Shown: positions 12,058 through 20,915, counted from the stretch's first letter. The stretch is DNA of 64,000 bases from an uncultured Cedecea sp. (GCF_947498825.1 NZ_CANMLV010000003.1:62001-126000), one strand, 5' to 3'. Notes: generated from the sequence alone by a model not told the origin. Translations and numbers: made by a program.

Positions 12058-12390
12058 ATGAGCTTTTTCATTTCTGATGCGGTAGCTGCAACAGGTGCTC
12101 CAGCGCAAGGTAGCCCGTACTCTTTGATTCTGATGCTGGTGGTGTTTGGTCTGATTTTCTATTTCATGATCCTGCGCCCTCAACAAAAACGTACGAAAGA
12201 GCATAAAAAACTGATGGACTCCATCTCGAAAGGTGATGAAGTTCTGACGAATGGCGGTCTGGTTGGTCGTGTAACTAAAGTTGCTGAAACTGGTTACATT
12301 GCTATCGCGCTGAATGACACCAATGAAGTTGTCATCAAACGTGATTTCGTAGCTGCCGTTCTGCCGAAAGGCACCATGAAGGCGCTGTAA
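12058..12390 (+). CDS. yajC: Sec translocon accessory subunit YajC
   Basis: This small inner-membrane protein associates with SecDF and SecYEG. It has 110 residues with a single hydrophobic helix at about 20-38 ([20 protein letters not shown]), followed by the conserved QQKRTKEHK and a cytoplasmic domain with the [14 protein letters not shown] motif. It sits 21 bp after tgt and 28 bp before secD, in the standard enteric yajC-secD-secF arrangement. Confidence 0.96.
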   Translation: MSFFISDAVAATGAPAQGSPYSLILMLVVFGLIFYFMILRPQQKRTKEHKKLMDSISKGDEVLTNGGLVGRVTKVAETGYIAIALNDTNEVVIKRDFVAAVLPKGTMKAL

Positions 12391-12418
12391 TTTTTCGTTT
12401 TCCCTAAGGGAACTAAAC

Positions 12419-14266
12419 GTGTTAAACCGTTATCCTTTGTGGAAGTACATCATGCTGGTCGTGGTTCTTATCATCGGCACAGTGTATGCACTTCCCAACC
12501 TGTATGGTGAGGATCCGGCCGTTCAATTAACTGGCGCGCGCGGTGTCGCCGCCAGTGAACAAACGCTGATCCAGGTCCATGATATTTTAAAGAAAGACGA
12601 CATTTCCGCTAAGTCCATTGCGCTGGAGGAGGGTTCTATCCTTGCGCGCTTTGATTCAACTGAAACTCAGCTCCGTGCGCGTGAAGTTCTGATGAGTCAG
12701 TTAGGCGAAAATTACGTTGTTGCACTGAACCTCGCGCCTGCCACACCTCGCTGGTTGTCTGCTATTCATGCTGATCCGATGAAATTGGGGCTTGATTTGC
12801 GCGGTGGTGTGCACTTCCTGATGGAAGTGGATATGGATACGGCACTGGGCAAACTTCAAGAGCAAATTATTGATAATTTGCGTAGCTCACTGCGTGAGCA
12901 GAATATTGCTTACTCCAGTGTACGTAAGGCCAGTGACTATGGCGTAGAAATTGCTTTTCCTGATGCGGACCTGCGTGACAAGGCTATTTCTTACTTAAGT
13001 CAGCGCAACCGTGACTTGGTGTTCTCCCGTATCAGTAATAACGGCTTACGTGCAGTCATGACCGATGCTCGTCTGAGTGAAGCACGTGAATATGCGGTAC
13101 AGCAGAACATTACTATTCTCCGCAACCGTGTGAATCAGCTGGGTGTGGCCGAGCCGTTGGTACAACGTCAGGGTGCCGACCGTATTGTGGTCGAACTGCC
13201 GGGTATCCAGGATACAGCACGTGCGAAAGAGATCCTCGGTGCGACTGCTACGCTTGAATTCCGTCTGGTAAATACCAATGTTGATGCCAGTGCAGCGGCT
13301 TCAGGACGCGTTCCGGGCGATTCAGAAGTGAAACAAACCCGTGATGGTCAACCCGTGGTGTTGTACAAACGTATTATTCTGACCGGCGATCATATCACTG
13401 ACTCTACCTCCAGTATGGATGAATATAACCAGTCACAGGTTAATATCTCTCTGGATGGGGCTGGCGGTAATACCATGTCTAATTTCACCAAGGATAATAT
13501 CGGCAAGCCGATGGCAACCTTGTTCGTGGAGTATAAAGACAGCGGTAAGAAAGATGCGAATGGTCGAGCAATTCTTGCCAAGCAAGAAGAGGTTATCAAT
13601 GTCGCGAACATTCAGTCTCGCTTAGGTAGCAGCTTCCGTATTACGGGTATTAATAACTCGGCTGAAGCTCGTCAACTTTCCTTGCTGTTACGTGCTGGTG
13701 CGTTGATTGCGCCGATTCAGATTGTTGAAGAACGTACCATTGGCCCAACCTTAGGTCTGGAAAATATCAAGCAAGGTCTGGAAGCCTGTCTGGCAGGACT
13801 GTTGGTTTCTATCATCTTTATGCTGTTCTTCTATAAGAAGTTTGGCTTGATAGCAACGACTGCTCTGGTGGCTAACTTAATCCTGATTGTCGGCATCATG
13901 TCTCTGTTACCAGGGGCAACGCTAACCATGCCAGGGATTGCCGGGGTAGTACTGACACTGGCGGTTGCGGTGGATGCTAACGTTCTGATTAATGAACGTA
14001 TTAAAGAAGAACTGAGTAACGGTCGCTCTATTCAACAGGCCATAGATGAAGGTTATAAAGGAGCATTTAGCTCAATTTTTGACGCCAACATCACAACGCT
14101 GATTAAAGTTGTCATCCTGTACGCGGTGGGAACCGGAGCCATTAAAGGATTTGCAATTACCACAGGTATCGGTGTTGCAACATCTATGTTCACGGCAATT
14201 ATCGGTACCCGCGCTATTGTAAACCTGCTGTATGGCGGCAAGCGCATTAACAAGCTGTCTATCTAA
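12419..14266 (+). CDS. secD: protein translocase subunit SecD
   Basis: SecD works with SecF to pull secreted proteins across the inner membrane using the proton gradient. It has 615 residues, the E. coli length, from a GTG start. An N-terminal helix (about 8-27) is followed by the large periplasmic P1 head with the [11 protein letters not shown] motif. The C-terminal half has five more membrane helices, including the RND-type sequence [18 protein letters not shown] with the conserved aspartate. Its stop overlaps the ribosome site (AAGGAG) of secF. Confidence 0.97.
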   Translation: MLNRYPLWKYIMLVVVLIIGTVYALPNLYGEDPAVQLTGARGVAASEQTLIQVHDILKKDDISAKSIALEEGSILARFDSTETQLRAREVLMSQLGENYVVALNLAPATPRWLSAIHADPMKLGLDLRGGVHFLMEVDMDTALGKLQEQIIDNLRSSLREQNIAYSSVRKASDYGVEIAFPDADLRDKAISYLSQRNRDLVFSRISNNGLRAVMTDARLSEAREYAVQQNITILRNRVNQLGVAEPLVQRQGADRIVVELPGIQDTARAKEILGATATLEFRLVNTNVDASAAASGRVPGDSEVKQTRDGQPVVLYKRIILTGDHITDSTSSMDEYNQSQVNISLDGAGGNTMSNFTKDNIGKPMATLFVEYKDSGKKDANGRAILAKQEEVINVANIQSRLGSSFRITGINNSAEARQLSLLLRAGALIAPIQIVEERTIGPTLGLENIKQGLEACLAGLLVSIIFMLFFYKKFGLIATTALVANLILIVGIMSLLPGATLTMPGIAGVVLTLAVAVDANVLINERIKEELSNGRSIQQAIDEGYKGAFSSIFDANITTLIKVVILYAVGTGAIKGFAITTGIGVATSMFTAIIGTRAIVNLLYGGKRINKLSI

Positions 14267-14276
14267 GGAGTGCGTT

Positions 14277-15248
14277 GTGGCACAGGAATATACTGTTGAA
14301 CAATTGAACCACGGGCGTAAAGTCTATGACTTTATGCGCTGGGATTACTGGGCTTTCGGCATCTCCGGTCTCTTGCTTATTGTTGCTATCGCGATTATCG
14401 GCGTGAAGGGCTTTAACTGGGGACTTGATTTTACCGGCGGTACAGTGATTGAAATTTCGCTGGAAAAACCGGCTGAGCTGGATGTTATCCGTGGTGCGCT
14501 AGAAAAAGCGGGCTTCCAGGATCCCTTGGTTCAGAACTTTGGTAGCAGCCGCGATATTATGGTGCGTATGCCGCCGGTGAGTGGTGAAGTTGGCGGGCAA
14601 ACACTGGGCAGCTCGGTTGTTAAAGTGATTGATGAGTCAACCAATCAGCACAGTGCAGTAAAACGTATTGAGTTTGTCGGGCCGAGTGTCGGTGCGGATT
14701 TGGCACAAAGTGGTGCGATGGCACTGCTGGTTGCCTTAGTCTCAATTCTGGTCTATGTCGGATTTCGTTTTGAGTGGCGTCTGGCTGCGGGTGTTGTTAT
14801 CTCGCTGGCGCACGATGTCATTATTACTATTGGTATTCTGTCGTTATTCCAGATTGAGGTTGATCTCACTATCGTTGCTTCACTAATGTCAGTTATCGGC
14901 TACTCGCTTAACGATAGCATCGTGGTATCGGATCGTATTCGTGAGAACTTCCGCAAAATTCGTCGCGGTACGCCTTATGAAATTTTTAACGTCTCGCTGA
15001 CTCAGACCCTGAAAAGAACCTTGATAACATCTGGCACCACGCTGATTGTTATCCTGATGCTTTATCTGTTTGGTGGCTCAATGCTGAAGGGCTTCTCATT
15101 AACCATGCTGATTGGTGTCACCATCGGTACGGCTTCTTCTATCTATGTCGCCTCTGCCTTGGCGCTGAAAATGGGTATGAAGCGTGAGCATATGTTGCAG
15201 CAGAAAGTGGAGAAAGAAGGAGCAGATCAGCCTTCTATCTTGCCTTAA
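14277..15248 (+). CDS. secF: protein translocase subunit SecF
   Basis: This is the partner of SecD in the proton-driven Sec accessory complex. It has 323 residues from the GTG at 14277, which follows AAGGAG; the frame is open upstream into secD, but relatives begin [25 protein letters not shown]. Six hydrophobic helices are seen, with the [11 protein letters not shown] motif after the first and the RND-type [15 protein letters not shown] near residue 220. An intrinsic terminator follows, then the accessory island; in E. coli yajD lies here. Confidence 0.97.
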   Translation: MAQEYTVEQLNHGRKVYDFMRWDYWAFGISGLLLIVAIAIIGVKGFNWGLDFTGGTVIEISLEKPAELDVIRGALEKAGFQDPLVQNFGSSRDIMVRMPPVSGEVGGQTLGSSVVKVIDESTNQHSAVKRIEFVGPSVGADLAQSGAMALLVALVSILVYVGFRFEWRLAAGVVISLAHDVIITIGILSLFQIEVDLTIVASLMSVIGYSLNDSIVVSDRIRENFRKIRRGTPYEIFNVSLTQTLKRTLITSGTTLIVILMLYLFGGSMLKGFSLTMLIGVTIGTASSIYVASALALKMGMKREHMLQQKVEKEGADQPSILP

Positions 15249-15266
15249 TCAGATATCAGTCTGATA

Positions 15267-15300
15267 AAAACCGCGGTCTAAAACGATCGCGGTTTTTTTT
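15267..15300 (+). terminator. intrinsic terminator after secF
   Basis: AAAACCGCG pairs with CGCGGTTTT and ends in a run of eight T. A group II intron begins four bases later, so this terminator lies in its 5' exon. Confidence 0.9.
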
Positions 15301-15758
15301 CGTGGTGCGCCGGGCATGGCGCGTAGCGCCTTGAACGGCGCTGTCCGTTGACCGTGGTGGTTAACAGATGACTTGGAGGTGAAAGTCCTCTACACACCCG
15401 GCAAGGGGAAGTGTTAGCTGAACGGCAAGGGTGTCCACCGCGAGGTGAAGTCTGAAGGAAGCTGAAAGCAAAATGCGGGTCTGACGAACAGGAAGCGGTT
15501 CAGGCGGCACAGCAGGGTAAGGTGGCCATTATCGTCAACGCCCAATACTTGCACGGAATGCTGTGACGTAAAGCCGACAGACATATGCAGGAAGGTCACG
15601 CGAATTACCCCGGGAGATCTGCCATTCTGCCATTGTGCTACCGATATCAGGAGATGTCGGGATGGAATGTCAGAAGTCAGCCGATGCCGTAGTAGTACTG
15701 ACTCACCACCAGTATGAAGGGCTGAACATGTTAACCGCAATTAGGACACGGATACTCG

Positions 15759-17150
15759 ATGCCGATTAACGATGCACAAGGGCAGAACATTGCCGCCATA
15801 AGTCAGGGTAGCGGGCAGAACCCGCGAGAGCAGCTGAATGGTGCTGAAATCGACACGGCGGTCAGTGGGCGAACGAAAGCGGAAGTGCCGTTGACAATCG
15901 AAACGGTGACAGAGAGATCCAATATGATGCTCGCCTATCAGCGGGTGGTGGAAAACAACGGTACCGCAGGGGTGGATAACCTCAGCGTGTCGGCGTTGAA
16001 GCCCTGGCTGAAAGAACACTGGGCAAGCATCACGAGTGCATTGATGGCAGGACATTATCTGCCCCGTGCGATACGCAAAATGGATATCCCAAAGCCAGAT
16101 GGCGGCGTGAGAACATTGGGTATCCCGACGGTGGCAGACAGACTCATCCAACAAGCGATAGCGCAGAAACTGAGCGCTGTCGTCGACCCGACCTTCTCAA
16201 ACTCCAGTTATGGCTTCCGCCCGGGACGCAACGCATGGCAGGCCGTGCGTCAGGCACAGGTCCACATAAACAGTGGTAAACGCCATGTGGTTGACATGGA
16301 TCTGGAAAAGTTCTTCGACAGAGTGGATCACGACATATTAATGTCGCGGATAGCCCGGCACATCAAGGATAAACGGTTGCTGAAGTTAATCCGCCGATAC
16401 CTTGAGGCCGACAGTGTCGACAGTAATAAAGAGAGAGTCAAACGAGTGAGAGGTATGCCGCAAGGCGGGCCTTTATCGCCGTTGTTGTCGAATATCTTGT
16501 TAGACGATCTGGACAAAGAACTGGAGCGGCGTGGACACAGCTTCTGTCGGTATGCAGACGACTGCAATATCTATGTCAGCAGCCGAAAAGCGGGTGAACA
16601 TCTTCTCAGGGATATCAGTGAGTATCTGGCGGATACGCTGAAACTGACGATAAACGAAAAGAAGAGTGCGGTGGCAAGGCCATGGGATCGCAAGTTCTTA
16701 GGGTACAGCGTCACAAGGCATAAATCTGTTCGCCTGAAAGTGGCAGACACGAGTGTGGCAAGGCTGAAGGATAAACTCCGCAGCCTGACCACAGGGCACA
16801 GATCGGCGTCAGTAAAAGTCGTCATCAATAAACTCAAACCCGTCCTCAGGGGCTGGATAAGCTACTTCCGTTACACCGAAGTGAAAGGGGTACTGGAAGA
16901 GCTGGATAGCTGGATAAACAGGAAGTTACGCTGCCTTTTATGGAAGCAATGGAAGCGTCCCCGAACGCGGGCAAAGAAGTTAATGCAAGCGGGGTTAACG
17001 GAAGAAAGGGCGTGGCGTTCAGCGTGCAATCAGAGAGGGTCGTGGTGGAACTCGGGAGCGAGCCATATGAATCAGGTGATAAAAGTATCGTCACTGAGGA
17101 AGGCTGGCTTACTGTCATTGCTCGAACAACACAGGCAGTTCCAGGGTTAA
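15759..17150 (+). CDS. group II intron reverse transcriptase-maturase
   Basis: This intron-encoded protein helps splicing and copies the intron into new DNA sites. The 463-residue product has reverse transcriptase blocks in order: KPDGGVRTLGIPTV (about 112-125), SSYGFRPGRNAW, the catalytic DMDLEKFFDRVDHD (about 179-192), MPQGGPLSPLLSN, and the active-site YADD at 265-268. The maturase (X) domain follows with the GWISYFRY sequence and ends in WWNSGASHMNQ. No HNH endonuclease follows the maturase part. The frame is intact, so the element may still be active. The ATG at 15759 is the first in frame; the ribosome site is weak. Confidence 0.95.
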   Translation: MPINDAQGQNIAAISQGSGQNPREQLNGAEIDTAVSGRTKAEVPLTIETVTERSNMMLAYQRVVENNGTAGVDNLSVSALKPWLKEHWASITSALMAGHYLPRAIRKMDIPKPDGGVRTLGIPTVADRLIQQAIAQKLSAVVDPTFSNSSYGFRPGRNAWQAVRQAQVHINSGKRHVVDMDLEKFFDRVDHDILMSRIARHIKDKRLLKLIRRYLEADSVDSNKERVKRVRGMPQGGPLSPLLSNILLDDLDKELERRGHSFCRYADDCNIYVSSRKAGEHLLRDISEYLADTLKLTINEKKSAVARPWDRKFLGYSVTRHKSVRLKVADTSVARLKDKLRSLTTGHRSASVKVVINKLKPVLRGWISYFRYTEVKGVLEELDSWINRKLRCLLWKQWKRPRTRAKKLMQAGLTEERAWRSACNQRGSWWNSGASHMNQVIKVSSLRKAGLLSLLEQHRQFQG

Positions 17151-17154
17151 CATG

Positions 17155-17226
17155 AACCGCCGTATACGGAACCGTACGTACGGTGGTGTGAGAGGACGGC
17201 GGGAGCGATCCCGCCTCCTACTCGAT
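17155..17226 (+). ncRNA. group II intron domains V and VI
   Basis: Domain V is seen as ACCGCCGTA (17156-17164) pairing with TACGGTGGT (17179-17187). Domain VI is a GGCGGGA / TCCCGCC hairpin with an unpaired adenosine in CCTAC near the 3' end, the likely branch point. The intron ends in AT at 17226. Fold was judged by eye. Confidence 0.75.
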
Positions 17227-17266
17227 TGGCGATAAACTCTCTGTCATGCCCTGCTACTGCAGGGGG

Positions 17267-17341
17267 GATCACACTGCACAATCCTTCGCCAGACAGCTGA
17301 GTCTTATATTACGTGAAATGATGGCTGGAAAATCACGATGA
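17267..17341 (+). pseudogene. possible C-terminal tail of IS66-family TnpA
   Basis: In frame with a TGA at 17339-17341, the sequence reads SFARQLSLILREMMAGKSR. The stop overlaps the ATG of the tnpB remnant as ATGA, the coupling typical of IS66-family elements. The rest of tnpA and the left inverted repeat are missing. The match rests mainly on position and overlap. Confidence 0.35.
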
Positions 17342-17685
17342 TCGGCCTACCATCTGAGACTAAAATCTGACTGGTTGCCTGTATCAACGACATGCGCAAC
17401 GGCTTCAATGGTCTGGCCGCGAAGGTACAGACGGCGCTGAAAGACGATCCGATGTCCGGCCACGTCTTCATCTTCCGGGGCCGTAGCGGCAGTCAGGTCA
17501 AACTGCTGTGGTCCACCGGCGACGAACTGTACTCGCTGGGCAAACGCCTGGGGCGTTGTCATTTCGCATGACCTTCTGCCAGTGATGGTAAAGTGTTCCT
17601 GACCCCGGCGCAGCTGGCGATGCTGATGGAAGGCATCGACTGGCGACAACCTAAACGGTTGCTGACATCCCTGGCTATAATGTAA
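17338..17685 (+). pseudogene. IS66-family tnpB (Orf2) with two nonsense codons
   Basis: The 116-codon frame matches the IS66 accessory protein TnpB over its whole length: MIGLPSETKI, then NDMRNGFNGLAAKVQTAL, HVFIFRGRSGSQVKLLW, DGKVFLTPAQLAMLMEGI and DWRQPKRLLTSL. Two in-frame TGA codons fall exactly where family members have tryptophan (after KI and in FAWPSA). There are no frameshifts. It is therefore a dead gene whose decay so far is only by point mutation. Confidence 0.9.
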
Positions 17686-17734
17686 ATCTCTTTATTCTGA
17701 CTATTGCTGAATAAGCCAGGTAAAATAAGGGCTT

Positions 17735-17820
17735 ATGAGCAGCACCTCATCTGACGACATCCTTCTACTGAAACTGCGCCAGGCCGAACAGGAGGCGCTG
17801 GTCCACGTCCTGCAGACAGA
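17735..17820 (+). pseudogene. IS66-family transposase tnpC, N-terminal stub
   Basis: From ATG 17735 the sequence reads MSSTSSDDILLLKLRQAEQE and then ALVHVLQ, matching the first ~27 residues of IS66 TnpC. After that the frame enters antisense integrase sequence and stops at 17842. The matching C-terminal end of a tnpC is found 11 kb away at 28479-28646. Confidence 0.8.
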
Positions 17821-18165
17821 CGCCTACGAAAATCATGAATAGTAAAATTAGGTACGTCGGGGAGGTTACTCTTCACTTTGCTCAATGCTACAGGGCGTGT
17901 GCTTTCCTGAATGTGGGGGAATCATAGGGTGCTGCATCTTTCTGGCCGGAAGCCCCACCGGCTATTGCAGGACATCTGGTGCAGTTCCTCCAGCCATTCA
18001 AGCGCTACTGCCGGGATAGATATATCAATCACATCACCATTTTTAACTTGTTCTGCGGGTAAGTGTCAGACCGCCTCATCAAGACTGAACTCTTCCCGGC
18101 GTGCGCCACAAAGTTCCATCTTGCGGCAGCAGAACACCAACAGAAGTTTCATTGTCAGTTCGTTC
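17821..18165 (-). pseudogene. tyrosine recombinase (integrase) fragment, decayed
   Basis: On the minus strand the translation gives MKLLLVFCCRKMEL then CGARREEFSLDEAV, a stop, HLPAEQVKNGDVIDISIPAV, and after two frameshifts LSKVKSNLPDVPNFTIHDFRR. The first segment is the box I arginine region and HDFR is the box II H-x-x-R motif of tyrosine recombinases. Both the N-terminal arm-binding domain and the C-terminal catalytic tyrosine are missing. The stop (TGA) replaces an expected tryptophan; the frameshifts lie around a GGGG and a CCCCC run. It joins tnpC sequence at one end and Tn3-type sequence at the other. Confidence 0.82.
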
Positions 18166-18435
18166 TGCCGTGAGGAGCAAGGAGATCAATTGAGTGCTCT
18201 GGGCCTGGTGAGCAATGCGGTTGTGTTGGGGAACAGGCTTTACATGCAGGAGCTGCTGTCACAGCTTTGCCAGTCGGGTGAAATACCTGAGGGAGAACAT
18301 CTGGCAAGTTTATTCCCACTGATACATGGTTATATAAATAGGTTGGGCCATTATGTGTTTTCGTTATCGGAGGAGATTCTGAACGGGGAGTCAGGGTCAT
18401 TGAATTCCGGCATAAACAATGAATTTTCTCATTAA
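18163..18435 (+). pseudogene. Tn3-family transposase TnpA, C-terminal fragment
   Basis: The frame ending at 18435 reads CREEQGDQLSALGLVSNAVVL, then GNRLYMQELLSQL, GEHLASLFPLIHGYINRLGHY and VFSLSEEIL. This is the highly conserved C-terminus of Tn3-family transposases (REGQEDQLGALGLV ... LSPLxHxHINxLGxY). About 90 residues of an approximately 1000-residue protein remain. The open frame extends upstream to 17911 through antisense integrase sequence, so the longer 174-codon ORF is a chimera, not a gene. Confidence 0.85.
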
Positions 18436-18455
18436 CGTGTTTTTTACATCACTAA
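18431..18455 (+). repeat. possible degenerate Tn3-type terminal inverted repeat
   Basis: TTAACGTG followed by TTTTTTAC directly after the TnpA stop resembles the TTAACGTGAGTTTTCG end of Tn3-family inverted repeats, in the expected place. The rest of the 38-bp repeat is not convincing. Confidence 0.45.
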
Positions 18456-18682
18456 TCCTCAAGTCTCGTAGCACAAGGCTCAGTAATATTAAGTGATATA
18501 GACCCTCACTAAAAATAAGCAGGCTGCGCGAGGTTGCTAATCATCCGGCACCGGGTTTTTCCCCGGAGCCGTTCAGCCCTTCATTGTATAAAGTACCTTC
18601 ATGGTGTGATTTTCCATAATGACGTCTGCAAAACATGCTTTCCCCCAGGGGAGCATCTTCCGGTTATTTTAATTCTTTAACC

Positions 18683-19018
18683 TTACTCATTTTCATCATA
18701 TTTGACTTCCATTTTACAGAATATTGCATCACGGCTTCTGTTCTGACAGACGGTTGCTTTGGCTTTTATTTTTGGCTCAGGCCTCTTTAGCGTATAAACC
18801 CTCTGCGTTTCTGTAAACCGTGTTTTGTTAAGTGGCTCTCTGTAAATATTGAGGTGGAAAAACTTGTTATTGCCACCCCATTTTAGGGTAAGTGAACACA
18901 AACATCGAACCCGCCACATTAATGAGCCACTTTGTGTATGAGATTTCCTCACCATACCGGGTGTTAAGTATTCAAACTCAATATTTGTGAGGCGGTTCTC
19001 ATTCTCTCCGCCTCGCAT
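18683..19018 (-). CDS. hypothetical protein, unrecognised
   Basis: This is a 111-codon ORF from an ATG with no clear ribosome site. The product is basic and tryptophan/cysteine-containing (SLMWRVRCLCSLTLKWGG), with no signal peptide or membrane segment. I do not recognise a family. It lies between decayed mobile genes and the fimbrial operon, so it may be part of an old phage or transposon, or may not be expressed. Confidence 0.3.
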   Translation of the reverse strand: MRGGENENRLTNIEFEYLTPGMVRKSHTQSGSLMWRVRCLCSLTLKWGGNNKFFHLNIYREPLNKTRFTETQRVYTLKRPEPKIKAKATVCQNRSRDAIFCKMEVKYDENE

Positions 19019-19556
19019 AAGTCAGGTAATGAGAAAATATATCTAATACTGGATGTGTTATTAAAAAAATAAGCTTTGTAAAATATGTTAAATAAATTGT
19101 TATGTTTATGTTTTTTGGTGTTTTGTTCCTGTTGCAAGGCTGGTTTGTAGTGAATGAATCTGGTTTTAATCCAATTTAAAGTCAATCTTTCGGATGTGGG
19201 GCTCTGCATTTATCAAATAAATAGAATAAAACGCCATGTGTATCAGGAGAGGTAGTTTAAAACTCTATTTACATATTGAAATAAACAGGATTCGTCTTTT
19301 CATACGCGGGAAAAGTGTATTGCCAGTTAATTAACGTGGCTGATTAAATGATGTTGATATTAATTAAAGGTCATTTAAATCAATCCTTTATATTATATTA
19401 CGGATATTATCGATCGCTAATTCCGATCAATGAATTAACACCAATAGCTTGAATCTATCGTAATTACGCTTTTTGAATGTTTTAATCGATTTTACGCAAT
19501 GCGACTATTCTGATTAAATCTCCCTAACAAAAACTGACGATGCTCAGGGGGGAAAA
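19019..19556. other. AT-rich gene-free stretch before the fimbrial regulator
   Basis: This 538-bp region is strongly AT-rich and holds no credible ORF. The last 180 bp probably carry the promoter of the regulator gene, whose start is preceded by AGGGGGG. The composition suits H-NS silencing, which is inference. Confidence 0.4.
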
Positions 19557-19820
19557 ATGAATGACCGGCAAATCATCGATGACAGAGTAAATATGTTAAT
19601 GAGTGGTTACTTCAAATCTAAACGCCTTGAGCGTGGGTTAACCGGAAAACAAATAGGTGAGTTGTTATGTGTCAGCCAACAACACATTTCCCGTTATGAA
19701 CGCGGTGAAACGACTATCCCACTCAGCGTTATGGTATTTTTTTTAAACTCGTACGCGTTTAATTTAAATGAATTCTTTAATTATATTTCGGATGGTGTTG
19801 CTGTACGCTATAATTTGTAA
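19557..19820 (+). CDS. small XRE-type HTH regulator of the MrpJ kind
   Basis: This 87-residue protein carries a helix-turn-helix in the middle (KQIGELLCVSQQHISRYERG, about residues 33-52), typical of XRE/Cro regulators. Small HTH proteins of this length linked to fimbrial operons (MrpJ of Proteus, repressors of flagella) are well known, and the match in size, motif and context is good. It has a strong AGGGGGG ribosome site. It lies 453 bp upstream of the major pilin gene, whereas mrpJ is the last gene of its operon. Targets cannot be read from sequence. Confidence 0.8.
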   Translation: MNDRQIIDDRVNMLMSGYFKSKRLERGLTGKQIGELLCVSQQHISRYERGETTIPLSVMVFFLNSYAFNLNEFFNYISDGVAVRYNL

Positions 19821-20273
19821 GCAGGCGATAACTAGCAATATTTAATCTTTGAAAATAAAGGCGAGTCCGGGTGTTGTAATATACGTTATTGATATTTTCA
19901 GTTTATTGTTAAATTCTTTTTAATTTAATCGAAGTGAGTTATGTGTTTTCAGCTGTCAGCTTGCCCGTATTTTTAATATGGCATTTTGCAGCATGCAAAC
20001 AATGCGCGCCAGCCCGGCGGTTGAGCTACCCGGGCAAGCACTGCCTCAATGGTCGCGGGCTGAGTCATTGTTTTATTTTTCTGTTTATTTGTCTGTTGCT
20101 TATATTTGTATTCAGGTTGGATTTAAAAAAGTCACGGGTTATTTTCGGGGCTTTTAACATTATCTTTATCATCAATTATCATAATATTGATGCCGAAGTA
20201 AACCCCCGGAAAGGGACATTATAACTGTCGTTATAATTTAAATACGTTGTACCATTTTTAAGGAATCTTATTC
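19821..20273 (+). promoter_or_regulatory. leader region of the fimbrial operon
   Basis: This 453-bp gap is AT-rich except for a GC-rich patch at about 19998-20062 that contains the inverted repeat GCCCGG / CCGGGC. A TATAAT lies at 20232-20237, 37 bp before the major pilin ATG, but no good -35 is seen. No flanking inverted repeats of a phase switch were recognised, and no invertase gene is nearby. Confidence 0.4.
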
Positions 20274-20810
20274 ATGAAATTGAAATCAATCGCAGTGGCT
20301 ACAGTTGCATCTTTAGGTCTTATCTCAACAGCAATGGCTGCGGATGAAGGTCACGGCAAAATCACGTTTTTCGGCTCTATCATTGACGCGCCTTGCTCAA
20401 TTAAAGCCGGTGATGAAGAGCAATTGATTAATTTAGGTCAAATTTCTAACGTCGCATTGCAAGATGGCGGCAAATCCGAGCCCGTTAATTTTGCCATCAA
20501 CTTAGAAGGCTGCCAGTTTGGTGATCCTGCCGCGAAAAATAAAGTCACGGTCACCTTCACCGGCGCGGCATCTGATGTTAATGCTGACTTGCTCGGCATT
20601 ACAGGTCCGGCCAAAGGTGCAGGTGTGGCCATGACGGCGCAAGGCGGCGCTGAACTGATCAAACTGGATACCCCAACGGCACCACAAACCCTGACTGATG
20701 GTAACAACACGTTAAGTTTTGCTGCCTATATGCAAGGTGAGGGTGCGGGCACTGCCATTGTTGAAGGCGCTTTCCAGGCCGTGACTGACTTTAAACTGAG
20801 CTACAACTAA
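20274..20810 (+). CDS. major fimbrial subunit (MrpA/type 1 pilin family)
   Basis: This is the likely shaft pilin. The 178-residue product has a signal peptide cut after STAMA (about residue 22). The mature part shows the pilin pattern: GKITFFGSIIDAPCSI with the first cysteine, a second cysteine in LEGCQFGD, an Ig-like fold composition, and a C-terminal beta strand ending in the penultimate tyrosine (DFKLSYN). It is the first structural gene and has a 105-bp gap to the next gene, often where transcript levels drop. Residue content is Ala/Gly/Thr rich as in shaft pilins. Confidence 0.92.
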   Translation: MKLKSIAVATVASLGLISTAMAADEGHGKITFFGSIIDAPCSIKAGDEEQLINLGQISNVALQDGGKSEPVNFAINLEGCQFGDPAAKNKVTVTFTGAASDVNADLLGITGPAKGAGVAMTAQGGAELIKLDTPTAPQTLTDGNNTLSFAAYMQGEGAGTAIVEGAFQAVTDFKLSYN

Positions 20811-20915
20811 TCCTGTGAGTCCCTTTGTGTTTTAGGGGTGACGAGGCATGTGAAGTGATTTTGCATGCCTTTTTCTTAACCCTGCAGCGATTAACGGCGG
20901 TATAAGGAGTGTTTC

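Larger units (their letters stand above)
15305..17226 (+). mobile_element. group II intron, apparently full length (about 1.9 kb)
   Basis: The element starts with GTGCGCC, a typical group II 5' end, and ends with a domain V/VI structure closing in CGAT, giving the usual 3'-terminal AY. A reverse transcriptase-maturase ORF occupies the domain IV region. About 450 bp of GC-rich structured sequence precede the ORF, consistent with domains I-III. The 5' exon is the secF terminator with four further bases (CGTG). Insertion next to terminators is known for some bacterial group II introns, notably class C, but I did not assign a subclass. The exact ends are inferred from the sequence pattern. Confidence 0.88.

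Noticed and set aside
15741-16154. 137-codon minus-strand ORF within the group II intron
   Set aside because: It overlaps the intact reverse transcriptase in antisense and matches no protein family.
17735-17842. 36-codon complete small ORF
   Set aside because: Its first part is the IS66 tnpC start and its end runs into antisense integrase sequence, so the stop is accidental.
17911-18435. 174-codon plus-strand ORF
   Set aside because: Only its last ~90 codons are meaningful (Tn3 transposase tail); the first part is antisense to integrase sequence. Recorded as a fragment instead.
20009-20042. tRNA-like 5' end on the minus strand (GCCCGGGTAGCTCAA)
   Set aside because: Only about 15 bases resemble a tRNA acceptor/D-arm start; no anticodon arm, T-arm or matching 3' end follows.
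19934-20224. 96-codon ORF in the fimbrial leader
   Set aside because: It needs a GTG start without a good ribosome site, crosses the GC-rich patch, and gives an unconvincing Cys/Phe-rich peptide.
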